Positions 8,783-16,866 of a stretch of 63,639 nt of DNA are shown here, piece after piece. The first letter of the stretch is position 1. Each line of letters opens with the position of its first letter. Source of the stretch: Deltaproteobacteria bacterium. GTDB taxonomy: Bacteria; Desulfobacterota; Desulfuromonadia; Desulfuromonadales; BM103. Under the pieces are notes generated by a model that was not told the origin of the DNA, ran no database searches, and saw only the letters and a program-made list of their open reading frames with translations. The position numbers were made by a program, and so were the translations under genes. Where the stretch lies: contig JAGXHL010000016.1 in NCBI GenBank assembly GCA_024636215.1, forward strand, positions 1-63,639. Direction: 5' to 3'.

Positions 8783-9742
8783 TTACCTGACGGGGGTATT
8801 ACAAGTAAAGAACACGGTTCCTCCGGCGCCCTCGATTCCTTCTGCCCATATTTGCCCGTTGTGCCTGTTGATGACTCTTCTGGCGTTAGCGAGAGTAATC
8901 GGATCCTTAGGCAGTTCTGCATCCATGGAGTTGTCCCGAAATGCGTCGAACAGACGTTTGGCCTGGGCGTCACTGTAGCCTGTGCCGTTGTCGCGGACAA
9001 AGAAGACCTTCTGCTGATTGCGGTTGAACATACCGAAATCGATACGTCCTTTGCGAGTCGCCGGGATAAAATCAATGGCATTGCTGAAGAGATTGTAAAT
9101 AATGAGCCGTAGCATTTTTTGATCGCACCAGGCGGTGAGCCATGGTTGAATTTTAAACTCAAGTTCTCGATCAGGATGTTTTTTTTGCAATTCATCAATG
9201 ACTTCTTCGGCGAGTTGATCGAGCCTGACTCTTTCCCGGTGCGGTTCGCCGCAGACAAACTCTGTGAGCGCCAGGCTGATGTCGAGCTGCTCATTCAGTT
9301 TGGCACTGGAGTTGTAAACATTTTCCATGAAAAAATGAGTTTTTTCATCAAAGTCGTTGCTGCATTGAGTTTTTAATAGTTCAACGGTGCTGGTCAGGGA
9401 CGCTGATGTTTGGCGCAGTTGCCTGGAGAGATTGTCGTGAAACTCTTCAAGGTCCTGCCTGACAAGACTCAGATCCTGAATCCGCAGCTGCATAGCCGCT
9501 TCTTTCTGTGCCGCTTTTGCCAGATAGTGCATGCCGAGATAAATGGCCGCTATGATAAAGGTGCAGAACAGAAAACGAACAGCCACCTCGTGGTAGCTGG
9601 GGGAAACCAGCTGCTCAGTTACACTTTCGTTGCCGAAAATGACGGCATCGAGAATGGCATCGGAGACGATGGCGAAAGGAATCAGAACTATTCCCCAGAT
9701 GAATAGTCGCAACGATGATTTTTGGGAAAGGGTTTTGGCCAA
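8783..9742 (-). CDS. Membrane sensor histidine kinase
   Basis: 319-residue sensor kinase. Two transmembrane helices (about residues 12-35 and 50-70) bracket only a short periplasmic loop, so sensing is probably within the membrane or cytoplasm. A coiled dimerisation region follows, with EEFHDNLSRQLRQ as the likely phosphoacceptor segment. The ATPase domain shows the N box (NLFSNAIDF) and G1 box (DNGTGYSD). No PAS or HAMP domain is evident. The start appears to be TTG at 9742, with AAGGAG 12 bases upstream. No response regulator is adjacent. Confidence 0.82.
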   Translation of the reverse strand: MAKTLSQKSSLRLFIWGIVLIPFAIVSDAILDAVIFGNESVTEQLVSPSYHEVAVRFLFCTFIIAAIYLGMHYLAKAAQKEAAMQLRIQDLSLVRQDLEEFHDNLSRQLRQTSASLTSTVELLKTQCSNDFDEKTHFFMENVYNSSAKLNEQLDISLALTEFVCGEPHRERVRLDQLAEEVIDELQKKHPDRELEFKIQPWLTAWCDQKMLRLIIYNLFSNAIDFIPATRKGRIDFGMFNRNQQKVFFVRDNGTGYSDAQAKRLFDAFRDNSMDAELPKDPITLANARRVINRHNGQIWAEGIEGAGGTVFFTCNTPVR

Positions 9743-9834
9743 AAGAGTTAAGCGCTCCTTGTTGGGATTTGGCCATTTTAATCACAGCAGGCTAATTTAG
9801 CAAGGGTTCTCTCTACAGGGCATCCATGGCAGGC

Positions 9835-9879
9835 AAAAAAAAGATACGAAGCGTTAAATAACGCGTTCGTATCTTTTTT
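9835..9879. terminator. Bidirectional terminator after the GSU3473-type gene
   Basis: The arm GATACGAA plus GCGTTA pairs with TAACGC plus TTCGTATC. It is flanked by eight A on the left and six T on the right. For the leftward transcript it lies about 30 bases after the 64-residue gene. Confidence 0.85.
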
Positions 9880-9907
9880 AAAAAGAGAACTAAGGGTGGC
9901 ACGCAAA

Positions 9908-10102
9908 TCAGGCTGCCGTTCGGCGCTCTCTGCCAGAATAATTGTCGTTCTTGGCGGTGTAGCGGATCGGATCTTTGCCGACGACAGCCCAACCGGAAGA
10001 ACGCCGGAAGCGTTTCACCTGCTCGCAGCTTAACAACAGGTCCAGCCCTTTCGGAACAACTCTGCATAGGGTTCCGTCAATTAATTCAACCTGTATGGTC
10101 AT
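9908..10102 (-). CDS. GSU3473-type small protein
   Basis: 64-residue protein that I recognise as the small GSU3473 family of Geobacter relatives. It has an N-terminal strand pattern with VELIDGTLCRVVP, a central LLSCEQVKRFRRSSGWAVVGKDPIR and a C-terminal Y-S-G-R-E-R-R tail. Function is unknown. It has its own strong terminator. The family is a good taxonomic marker for Desulfuromonadales/Geobacterales. Confidence 0.8.
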   Translation of the reverse strand: MTIQVELIDGTLCRVVPKGLDLLLSCEQVKRFRRSSGWAVVGKDPIRYTAKNDNYSGRERRTAA

Positions 10103-10216
10103 GGTCTTTGTTGTCTCCCTGAACGGTTCAAAGCCTGATTCTTTCTTACAATCACTTGACTTTACACGAAGACTCTCACAATTATCTCAAAATCTGAACG
10201 CCCTATCGCAAAAAGA

Positions 10217-11092
10217 TCAAATAATTTTGTTGAGTGGATATTCAACGATACCTTCCGCGCCTAATTCCATGATCTCGGGGATGATCTTACGTACTGCCGA
10301 TTCTTCCATAATCGTTTCGATGGAAACCCAGTCAGACTGATAAAGGTGTGCAATAGTCGGTCGGTTCAGGCTCGGCAGAAGATTGACGATTGCTTCGATC
10401 CTGTCACCGGGGGCATTCATCTTCAGGCCGACCATCCCTTCAGCGCGGAGCGCTGACTTCAGCATGGTGTAGATGCGCTCGATTTTCGCCCTTTTCCAAG
10501 GGTCCTCCCAGGCGTGCTTGTTGGCAATCAGAACGGGCACGGATTCCATAAGTTCACAGACAATGCGCAGATTGTTGGCCTTGATCGTCGAACCTGTCTC
10601 GGTGACTTCGACGATCGCTTCACACAGCCCACTGAGGATTTTGGCTTCAGTTGCTCCCCATGAAAATACAACGTCTACCGGGATATTGCGTTCGGCAAAG
10701 TAACGTTTGGTAAAACCGACCAGCTCGGTGGAGATAGTCGCGCCTGCCAAATCTTCCGGTTTCTCTACTGTGGAGTCCGGGCCAACGACCAGTACCCAGC
10801 GGGCCGGACGACGCGACACCTTGGAGTAGACCATCTCGCCCACTTCAACGACATCAGACTGGTTTTCACGAACCCAGTCACGACCGGCGATGCCGACATC
10901 GAGTTTGCCGCGTTCAAGAACCTTGGCCATCTCCTGAGGACGGACCAGACTGAATTGCAGCTCATCATCGTCACTGGTGGGAAAGTAGCTGCGGGAAGAT
11001 GTTTTTATTTTCCACCCCGCTTTTGCAAAGAGTTCAACGGTTGCGTTTTCCAGGCTTCCTTTCGGAAGGCCGAATATAAGTTCGTTTGCCAT
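10217..11092 (-). CDS. hisG: ATP phosphoribosyltransferase (long form)
   Basis: First step of histidine synthesis: ATP plus PRPP gives phosphoribosyl-ATP. The 291 residues correspond to the long, hexameric form with a C-terminal regulatory domain that binds histidine, so no HisZ partner is needed. Visible parts are the N-terminal [17 protein letters not shown], the [11 protein letters not shown] segment and the C-terminal domain from about residue 215. The start at 11092 is chosen because AGAGGA precedes it and homologues begin at this point. Nine further in-frame codons upstream come from a heptamer repeat and are not credible. It follows hisI on the same strand. Confidence 0.95.
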   Translation of the reverse strand: MANELIFGLPKGSLENATVELFAKAGWKIKTSSRSYFPTSDDDELQFSLVRPQEMAKVLERGKLDVGIAGRDWVRENQSDVVEVGEMVYSKVSRRPARWVLVVGPDSTVEKPEDLAGATISTELVGFTKRYFAERNIPVDVVFSWGATEAKILSGLCEAIVEVTETGSTIKANNLRIVCELMESVPVLIANKHAWEDPWKRAKIERIYTMLKSALRAEGMVGLKMNAPGDRIEAIVNLLPSLNRPTIAHLYQSDWVSIETIMEESAVRKIIPEIMELGAEGIVEYPLNKII

Positions 11093-11103
11093 TGCAATCC
11101 TCT

Positions 11104-11160
11104 TAAGGCTGTAAGCCATAAGCCATAAGCTGTAAGCTGTAAGCTGTAAGTTAGGGTTAG
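11104..11160. repeat. Degenerate heptamer array between hisI and hisG
   Basis: Seven-base units in tandem: TAAGCCA twice, TAAGCTG three times, then degenerate units (TAAGTTA, GGGTTAG, AAGTAAG). It occupies the spacer between the two his genes and would be transcribed in the his mRNA. A different heptamer array lies between cusB and cusA. Confidence 0.75.
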
Positions 11161-11208
11161 AAGTAAGGGCTATTTTCTCAGAGCTAAAGCCTGCAGCCGA
11201 TAGCTCCG

Positions 11209-11589
11209 TTACTTTTTCTTGTAAACCTCGTCCGGGTCAAAAAGTGGATTGGAGTGTTCGACCCACTGGTCGTCTTCCCAGCGGACATAGAAACAACTGC
11301 GATTGCCAGTGTGGCATGCCGCCGGGCCGTTCTGCCTGACTTTGATGACGACGGTATCGGCATCACAGTCGGTCAGAACTTCCACGACGTCCTGAGTGTT
11401 GCCGGATTCTTCGCCCTTCATCCAATACTTCTGCCGGGTGCGGCTGTAGAACCAGGTCTTGCCATCGCGTAGTGTATTATTGAGAGTTTTTTCGTCCATA
11501 AAAGCGACCATGAGCACTTCACCGTTTTCATGGTCCTGGATAATAGCCGGGATTAATCCCCCCATCTTTTCAAAATCGATTTTAATCAC
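11209..11589 (-). CDS. hisI: Phosphoribosyl-AMP cyclohydrolase
   Basis: Opens the adenine ring of phosphoribosyl-AMP in the third step of histidine synthesis. The 126 residues make it a monofunctional HisI without the HisE domain. Conserved parts are [32 protein letters not shown] and the metal-binding [11 protein letters not shown] with the later [10 protein letters not shown]. The zinc/magnesium cysteines are therefore retained. It is upstream of hisG with a spacer of 116 bases that contains the heptamer array. Confidence 0.95.
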   Translation of the reverse strand: MIKIDFEKMGGLIPAIIQDHENGEVLMVAFMDEKTLNNTLRDGKTWFYSRTRQKYWMKGEESGNTQDVVEVLTDCDADTVVIKVRQNGPAACHTGNRSCFYVRWEDDQWVEHSNPLFDPDEVYKKK

Positions 11590-11706
11590 AGTTGCGTACC
11601 TCCCTGGTGAATGAGTAAAGCTTTTTATTACCTGCTCGTCAGGGTGGTGTCAACGTTTTGGGTTTTATTTGTTTGTGTTGATGAGCTTTGCGGACAGGAC
11701 AGCGCT

Positions 11707-12270
11707 CTAAGCTATCATGATGTAGAGGAAGACGAGAGGAAAAAGAGTCAAGGTGATGCCGACCAGAGCGTTTATGGCCATGGCGATGATCGTGGCCACC
11801 TTGCTCCTGACAATCTCTTGCCCAGTTTCCAAATCAACGAACCCGACCTGTAGTGGGAAGCCGCAGTGCAGCCGTGTTTTCTCGCCCATGTAAACGTGGG
11901 TTGTCAGCTTGAAGCCAATATAGAAACCGAAAGAAACACTGCCGATGGAGATAAAGAGCAGAGTTCCCCTGAAAGCATGGTCACTGTTTAGCAGCTGGTA
12001 GAGTCCTGTGACGTTGAAGTAGCTCACGATCATCGCATTCATGAATGTCAGCCAGCGAGCGGCTTCCCAAAGGATATAAGGTCTTGGTAATTTCGAGTTT
12101 TTCCTGCGATTGACACTGCGTATGATCTCTTCCTGTGGCATCCCGCGCTCGCGCAGAACCCAGGCGATCGATTCATGGTCGCCATCTTCATAATCGGTCA
12201 TTAAATCAAGCAGGTAGCTTGTTGGCAGGTCGCGGAGATGTTCGAGGTATTTCGGGTCGGCTATGTACAT
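11707..12270 (-). CDS. Hypothetical membrane protein
   Basis: 187 residues, not recognised. The first 80 residues are soluble and charged, with segments such as LRDLPTSYLLDLMTDYEDGD and HESIAWVLRERGM, which look helical. Three hydrophobic segments follow, near 92-113, 120-138 and the last 30 residues. The start is supported by AAGGA four bases upstream. It lies 31 bases after the HIT-protein gene on the same strand, so they probably share a transcript. Confidence 0.7.
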   Translation of the reverse strand: MYIADPKYLEHLRDLPTSYLLDLMTDYEDGDHESIAWVLRERGMPQEEIIRSVNRRKNSKLPRPYILWEAARWLTFMNAMIVSYFNVTGLYQLLNSDHAFRGTLLFISIGSVSFGFYIGFKLTTHVYMGEKTRLHCGFPLQVGFVDLETGQEIVRSKVATIIAMAINALVGITLTLFPLVFLYIMIA

Positions 12271-12301
12271 GATTCCTTATCTTGAGTCCTCTATGGTCTG
12301 T

Positions 12302-12748
12302 TCAACAGAGCCTGGGTGCAGGCGAACTGTTGCTGACCGGAGTGAAATCCGTCAGCAGGGCAGCGACCTTAGTGCAGACGTCCTGTGCCGTCCTCTTGCT
12401 ATAAGCTTGCGACGGGAAAAGTCCCCACACCGGTTTGGGCCAGGCAGGATCGTCCTGGTAGCGGACAATGTGATGGATGTGAAGTTGTGGAACCAGATTG
12501 CCGAGTGCTGCAACATTCAACTTGTCGGCCTGAAAGATTTTTACCAGGACCTGAGAAAGTTGAGAGGATTCTTTCAGGAGTTGACGCTGATCGCGCTCCT
12601 CAAGTTGAAAAATCTCCCTGATCTGTGAACGACGTGGCACCAGGATGAACCAGGGATAGTTGTTGTCGTTGCACAGCAGCAGGCGGCAGAGTGGAAAGTC
12701 GCCGATTGCGATGGCGTCTTGAGCCAATTGCGGATGAAGCTCGAACAT
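12302..12748 (-). CDS. HIT-family nucleotide hydrolase
   Basis: 148-residue protein of the histidine-triad superfamily, whose members hydrolyse or transfer nucleotides, for instance from dinucleoside polyphosphates. The triad region reads PQLHIHHIVRY and is followed by a DDPAWPKPVWG segment typical of one bacterial HIT subgroup. The N-terminal DFPLCRLLLCNDNNYPWFILVPRR matches the same subgroup. The repeat element copy B lies directly upstream. Confidence 0.85.
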   Translation of the reverse strand: MFELHPQLAQDAIAIGDFPLCRLLLCNDNNYPWFILVPRRSQIREIFQLEERDQRQLLKESSQLSQVLVKIFQADKLNVAALGNLVPQLHIHHIVRYQDDPAWPKPVWGLFPSQAYSKRTAQDVCTKVAALLTDFTPVSNSSPAPRLC

Positions 12749-12766
12749 AATCTCTCCTCAGTCTGC

Positions 12767-12933
12767 TAGTAGCTTGTCGGACTATTCATGAGCCGGCTGC
12801 AAATCCGGCTGTTTGACCCATATTTCAGCTCCTTTTTGGTCCATAGCTACGGCTATGAACCTGCAAAAGAGCTAAAATCTGTTCTCAAACAGCCAATTTT
12901 TCGCTTCGGCCCGTATCGCCCGACAGGCTGCTA
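12767..12933. repeat. MITE-like palindromic element, copy B (complete, 167 bp)
   Basis: This is the complete copy that defines the family. The termini are inverted: the left reads TAGTAGCTTGTCGGACTAT and the right, reversed, reads TAGCAGCCTGTCGGGCGAT (15 of 19 identical). Inside are a stem AGCCGG/CCGGCT (near 12791-12810), long arms GAGCTGAAATATG and GAGCTAAAATCTG extending into CAAACAGCC on both sides, and a central CATAG/CTATG stem. It contains no open frame for a transposase. It begins 12 bases after the stop of the YkgJ-type gene. Confidence 0.85.
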
Positions 12934-12944
12934 ATCTGTCGACT

Positions 12945-13643
12945 TTAATCTTGACTGCTGATTTTGAAGTCAAGCAGCAGGTTACCGTCCAGTCCGCTGG
13001 TTACCAAGAGCTCAAGAAATTCGTCTCTGCTGGTGATCTGACTTATGTGGCTGTTTTGTTCCAGCCAGACCATGATGGCAAAATTTCCCGAGAGCGACCA
13101 GCCTTTTTCATGCGCCATTGATTCAAGCAGCGTATTCTCAAGCTTTTGTCCGAAGTCCTGAGTCGCGGCGACAAAGTGAGTCGGCCATGCCACAATCTGC
13201 CGGTCGAGACTGGTTTCATAGGCCTGTTTGTCCCAGCTGTCCAGCTCTGAGAAGTCCACAGTGCACCAGACTGCCGGTCGCGTTGACAGCAGAGCACGGC
13301 AGGCAAGTGGCCGTAACGGATAAATTGAGCAGCAGCCTTGCCGGTTTAAAAATGGGCAGGGTCCCAGATGATTCTTATGCTCCTTCAGGTAACTTTTGAG
13401 ATTGCCCCAACCCTTATGGGCTTTTTTTATCCGTTCTACATATGCGGCCAGTTCTGCAGTTTGCTGCGCAGACAACTCTGCTGCCACAGCGATCGCTTCC
13501 GGAAAGGTCGCATGCACTGCCAGATGGCAGCAGCCAGAGCAGCCCTCTCGACAATAAAGATTTTTCCCCGATTCGTGATAAGAGTCGAACCATGCCGCGA
13601 AAAAAGTTGCAAACTGTTGATGTGCCTTCAAGGGGTTGCTCAT
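12945..13643 (-). CDS. YkgJ-type cysteine-cluster protein
   Basis: 232-residue protein with the N-terminal cysteine cluster CREGCSGCCHLAVHATFPE, then CPFLNRQGCCSIYPLRPLAC. This is the pattern of the zinc/iron-chelating YkgJ family (C-x3-C-x2-CC ... C-x6-CC-x6-RP-x2-C). The biochemical role of these proteins is unsettled, and metal chelation is the usual suggestion. The rest of the protein is helical without recognised motifs. It is followed by repeat copy B and is probably a single-gene unit. Confidence 0.85.
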   Translation of the reverse strand: MSNPLKAHQQFATFFAAWFDSYHESGKNLYCREGCSGCCHLAVHATFPEAIAVAAELSAQQTAELAAYVERIKKAHKGWGNLKSYLKEHKNHLGPCPFLNRQGCCSIYPLRPLACRALLSTRPAVWCTVDFSELDSWDKQAYETSLDRQIVAWPTHFVAATQDFGQKLENTLLESMAHEKGWSLSGNFAIMVWLEQNSHISQITSRDEFLELLVTSGLDGNLLLDFKISSQD

Positions 13644-14043
13644 CTGGGAAGACTCCGGTCTATTTTTGAGCCTTTACGCTGCAACGTGTCGCCTTTTCGT
13701 ACGTTGTCTGAAAAGATAAAGCAACTGCTTTGTTAATAAATTGCTGACGCCAACCAATGGTTGTGCTCTTTTGACGCGGCTTTTATCTCTTGCAATTGAC
13801 TATTTGTTTGGTTTAATAATGTGGTGTTTTGAAAGTTTGTGTCTGCTAAAAACAGTCGATTAAGACCAGCTGATCAAGACTGGCCGATTAAGACTGGCCG
13901 ATCAAGACTGTAGGGCTCGTAAGTTATGATGTTGTGCCGTGTGGGCAGGGGGCCTGTGCGGGGCTCCTGGCTTTTGAGTCGATTGTACAGACACAGCCAA
14001 CAACCATGCTCATAATGATTGAGCAGAAAGAAGGAGAAGTAGA
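13644..14043 (+). other. Long non-coding region and probable 5' leader of the cold-shock gene
   Basis: About 400 bases with no credible gene. The first part is AT-rich (near 13735-13840) and suited to hold promoters for the divergent YkgJ gene and csp. The 14-base tandem repeat at 13858-13913 and a purine-rich Shine-Dalgarno (AGAAGGAGAAG just before 14044) follow. Cold-shock genes commonly have long structured leaders. An antisense open frame across csp is a shadow. Confidence 0.5.
13858..13913. repeat. 14-bp tandem repeat, four units
   Basis: The units GATTAAGACCAGCT, GATCAAGACTGGCC, GATTAAGACTGGCC and GATCAAGACTGTAG lie directly head to tail upstream of the cold-shock gene. They could be a repeated binding site or slippage DNA. 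Confidence 0.85.
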
Positions 14044-14244
14044 ATGGCAGAAGGAACAGTGAAATGGTTCAATGATGCAAAGGGGTTCGGGTTTATTTCT
14101 CAAGATGATGGACCTGATGTGTTTGTGCATTTTTCCACGATTCAGGGGGATGGTTTCAAATCGCTGGCTGAAGGTGAGCGTGTTACCTTTGATATTGAAG
14201 ACGGCCCGAAAGGTCTTCAGGCGTCCAATGTTTCTAAAGGCTGA
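14044..14244 (+). CDS. Cold-shock domain protein
   Basis: 66-residue single-strand RNA/DNA chaperone of the CspA family. The five-stranded cold-shock domain is complete, with RNP1 (KGFGFI) and RNP2 (VFVHF) and the usual start GTVKWFN. The C-terminal [10 protein letters not shown] is standard. It has a strong ribosome site AAGGAG and ends in a perfect terminator. Whether it is cold-induced or constitutive cannot be told. Confidence 0.97.
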   Translation: MAEGTVKWFNDAKGFGFISQDDGPDVFVHFSTIQGDGFKSLAEGERVTFDIEDGPKGLQASNVSKG

Positions 14245-14267
14245 CACCAGCAACTAAACTTATTTGA

Positions 14268-14305
14268 ATGGGCTGCGCAGAATTATTCTGCGCAGCCCAT
14301 TTTTT
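14268..14305. terminator. Perfect hairpin terminator shared by csp and pabBC
   Basis: The 16-base arm ATGGGCTGCGCAGAAT pairs perfectly with ATTCTGCGCAGCCCAT around one base, then a T run. It lies between the convergent csp and pabBC genes, and the T run abuts the pabBC stop. Confidence 0.95.
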
Positions 14306-16046
14306 ATGTCTTGTAACAGGCATGAAATTCTGCCCGCCGCCACTTGCGAACCGCATTAATCAGATAAATCCGCGAACTCCTGACAAGGTCCTCTGCAGTC
14401 AGAATCCGTTCTGCCAAGATCCCCCGCGAGACCAGGTACTCTCGATAAGTTCCCGGCAGCAGGCCTGAGCTGGTCGGTGGGGTCAGTAACTGCCCTGAGA
14501 GTTCAACCACCAGGTTGGCCGTACAGCATTCAGTGATCTCTCCCCGTTCATTCCACAAAACCACTTCATCGGCGTCCTTCGCTTCAGCAAGAAGACGTTC
14601 GTAGAGCTGTCTTCGCGTGGTCTTGTGATAGAGCAGAATCTCCCTGGAATGAATCGAATCGGCAGCCAGGCGTATCTTGATTGGTGTCGTTGCCGTCGCT
14701 GCCAGGGGCTCACTGGTGTTGTGCAAAAGACCATTCTTGTGCAGGAGAAGCCTTACTCTTTGTGGTGTTGCCGGAAAATTTTCGGCAATGCGTTGCAGAT
14801 ATCCGGTCACCTGCTGGTCGGAACAGGTGAAGTTGAAATACTGCGCTGAAGCCCGCAACCGAGACAGGTGCTCAGGCAGGAGGAAATAGCCCTTTCCCGG
14901 CGTCCAGCGCAAGGTTTCAATCAGGGCGAAGTCGCTCAGCGGTTGTTTGAGGACTTCGGCTTTGGCAAGACACTCTTCATATTCCTCGCGACTGTCCGAA
15001 TCCCAGGTGATGCCGGCACCGACGCCATAACTGGCGATCTTGTTGCGTCGATCGATCAACAAGGTTCTGATGGCGACATTGAAGACCATCTGCCGACCAG
15101 GTGCCAGCCAGCCAAAGGCACCGGTATAAATGTTGCGGGGCTGCTCTTCGGTCGCAGCAATGATCTGCATGGTCTGGACTTTGGGGGCGCCGGTGATTGA
15201 AGCGCAGGGAAAGAGCGCCTGAAAGGTCTCCGCCAGGGTTGCCGGACTGTAAGCGGTGACCGTTGAAGTCAACTGCCAGACGGTGGGGTATTTTTCCAGA
15301 GAGCAGATGTTTTCCGTATTCACCTCACCGGGAAGAGCCAGGCGACCTAGATCGTTCCGCACCATATCAAGGATCATGATGTTCTCAGCGCGATTCTTGG
15401 CCGAGGCTGTCAGTTGTTTTGCAACAAGGCGGTCTTCTTCGAGGTTACGGCCGCGCGCTGCTGTTCCTTTCATCGGCCGCATGGTCAGCTTGTTGCCTGC
15501 TCTGGCGAAGAACAGCTCCGGTGAGACAGAACAGATGGCCCAGCGCTCACTCTGCAGGAAGCCCGCGCCCTTGGCCTGCTGGTTGCGCACCAGTTGCAGG
15601 TAGAACTCCCAGGGTTCCTGCGTGAAGCGGCTTTCCATCGGGAAGGTCAGATTGACCTGGTAGGTCTCACCACGGGCGATGGCGGCGCGAATTCTGTCGA
15701 TCTTTGTGGCGAAGATTGCAGAGGTTTCCTGCGCCTGCCAGTCCGGCAGGCTGACTGGTTGCGCCGGCGCGGGCAGGGTTATTGGTTCGACTTTTGTAAA
15801 AAGGCCGAAATGCAGCAGAGGGAATTCGCCCGGGGCGTGAGTTTGCAGGGCAAGATCAAACGCCGCTGCGGCTTCGTAGCTGACATGTCCTGCTGCATAA
15901 AGCTGCTCTTGCTCGACCCGCTGTTCAATCTTATCCAGAGCAGGAAGAACATCTTCGAGACGATGGACTTCTATCTCTTCAATGGGGTCGGAAAAGCGCA
16001 GCCAGTGGTCTGCCTTGGGATCGTAAAGAACGGCTAATAAGGGCAT
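14304..16046 (-). CDS. pabB: Aminodeoxychorismate synthase I / 4-amino-4-deoxychorismate lyase fusion
   Basis: Bifunctional enzyme for p-aminobenzoate, a folate precursor. Residues about 1-365 are the chorismate-binding PabB part, with ARGETYQVNLTFPM, SPELFF, MRPMKGTAARG and ENIMILDMVRNDLGR. Residues about 375-580 are a class IV PLP lyase (PabC), with the PLP lysine in YHKTTRRQLYE and the NERGEITECCTANL segment. The fusion order PabB-PabC is known from several bacteria. The start at 16046 (MPLLAVLYD) is chosen over a longer frame because upstream codons overlap yceH. The glutamine amidotransferase PabA is not in the window. Confidence 0.93.
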   Translation of the reverse strand: MPLLAVLYDPKADHWLRFSDPIEEIEVHRLEDVLPALDKIEQRVEQEQLYAAGHVSYEAAAAFDLALQTHAPGEFPLLHFGLFTKVEPITLPAPAQPVSLPDWQAQETSAIFATKIDRIRAAIARGETYQVNLTFPMESRFTQEPWEFYLQLVRNQQAKGAGFLQSERWAICSVSPELFFARAGNKLTMRPMKGTAARGRNLEEDRLVAKQLTASAKNRAENIMILDMVRNDLGRLALPGEVNTENICSLEKYPTVWQLTSTVTAYSPATLAETFQALFPCASITGAPKVQTMQIIAATEEQPRNIYTGAFGWLAPGRQMVFNVAIRTLLIDRRNKIASYGVGAGITWDSDSREEYEECLAKAEVLKQPLSDFALIETLRWTPGKGYFLLPEHLSRLRASAQYFNFTCSDQQVTGYLQRIAENFPATPQRVRLLLHKNGLLHNTSEPLAATATTPIKIRLAADSIHSREILLYHKTTRRQLYERLLAEAKDADEVVLWNERGEITECCTANLVVELSGQLLTPPTSSGLLPGTYREYLVSRGILAERILTAEDLVRSSRIYLINAVRKWRRAEFHACYKT

Positions 16047-16068
16047 CGCAGCGTGTTCTGAGAGAGGG

Positions 16069-16725
16069 TTATTCGAACTGTGCCCGAAAGGCTTTAAGCT
16101 GGCTGCAGACCTCATCGAGTTCGTCACGCAGCGCCGCGACCTCTGATTCCAGTTTGGTGATACGATCATTCTCTGCTGCTGCATTCAGTCTGGCTGGCTC
16201 CATGGGCAGTGCTGAGTCCGCCTCGATTTCCGGAGTGCCGGACAGCAGATGGGCAAAGCGGTGGTCCTTGCGGCCCGCTTGTCGCGGCAGGCGCATGACC
16301 AGAGGGATGTCCCGCTCTATCAGGTTGTGCAGCAATTCCTCGACGGCCTGGAGGTCGCCTACCGGGCACATCCGTTCAGCGCGGTTGCGCAGTTCACCGA
16401 CGGTTTGCGGCCCACGCAGGAGCAACTCGGCGAGGACCGCCAGGTCTTCGGGGTCCAGGTTCAGCACCGCTTCCAGGTTATGGCAGTATTTGGCGGCACG
16501 AATCCCTTCGGCCGACTGATGTGCCATCTGCTTTTGGCGCAGACTGTCCAGAGCCCGGATCACATCGGTCTCTTCGAGATGCATCACCGGGGCACGGTTG
16601 GACTTCTGATTACAGGCATTGGTGAGCGCGTTCAGAGTCAAAGGGTAGTACTCGGGCGTCGCCAGGTCTTTCTCGACCAGGCAGCCCACAACCCTTGCTT
16701 CAATCTCGTCAAGCAGGCGTTCCAT
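16069..16725 (-). CDS. yceH: YceH/DUF480 family protein
   Basis: 218-residue protein of the DUF480 family, whose structure is two winged-helix domains. The N-terminus EARVVGCLVEKDLATPEYYP, LNALTNACNQKSNR and the second-domain RGPQTVGELRNRAERM are highly characteristic. A C-terminal coiled coil (KLESEVAALRDELDEV) ends the protein. Function is not established. It lies just upstream of pabBC on the same strand with a short gap (23 bases), suggesting co-transcription. Confidence 0.92.
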   Translation of the reverse strand: MERLLDEIEARVVGCLVEKDLATPEYYPLTLNALTNACNQKSNRAPVMHLEETDVIRALDSLRQKQMAHQSAEGIRAAKYCHNLEAVLNLDPEDLAVLAELLLRGPQTVGELRNRAERMCPVGDLQAVEELLHNLIERDIPLVMRLPRQAGRKDHRFAHLLSGTPEIEADSALPMEPARLNAAAENDRITKLESEVAALRDELDEVCSQLKAFRAQFE

Positions 16726-16797
16726 GGTGAACCTCTTGATTGTTCAGTGTTGAAGGATGCTGTTAAGCATAGCCAGATAAATATGAAATGCCAAGGT

Positions 16798-16840
16798 GAG
16801 AAAGCCCAACAGTTGAGAAAGCCCAACAGTTGAGAAAACC
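16798..16840. repeat. 17-bp tandem repeat
   Basis: The unit GAGAAAGCCCAACAGTT occurs twice exactly (16798-16814 and 16815-16831), followed by a partial third unit, in the gap between ygiQ and yceH. Confidence 0.85.
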
Positions 16841-16866
16841 CAAGCCAGGACTTTGAGGCCTTGGCT
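16838..16866 (-). terminator. Terminator after ygiQ
   Basis: In the leftward direction AAGCCAAGG pairs with CCTGGCTT (one bulge), followed by GGGTTTTC. It begins directly after the ygiQ stop codon. Confidence 0.65.

Noticed and set aside
13924..14253. 109-codon frame antisense to csp
   Set aside because: Shadow of the cold-shock gene; no ribosome site.
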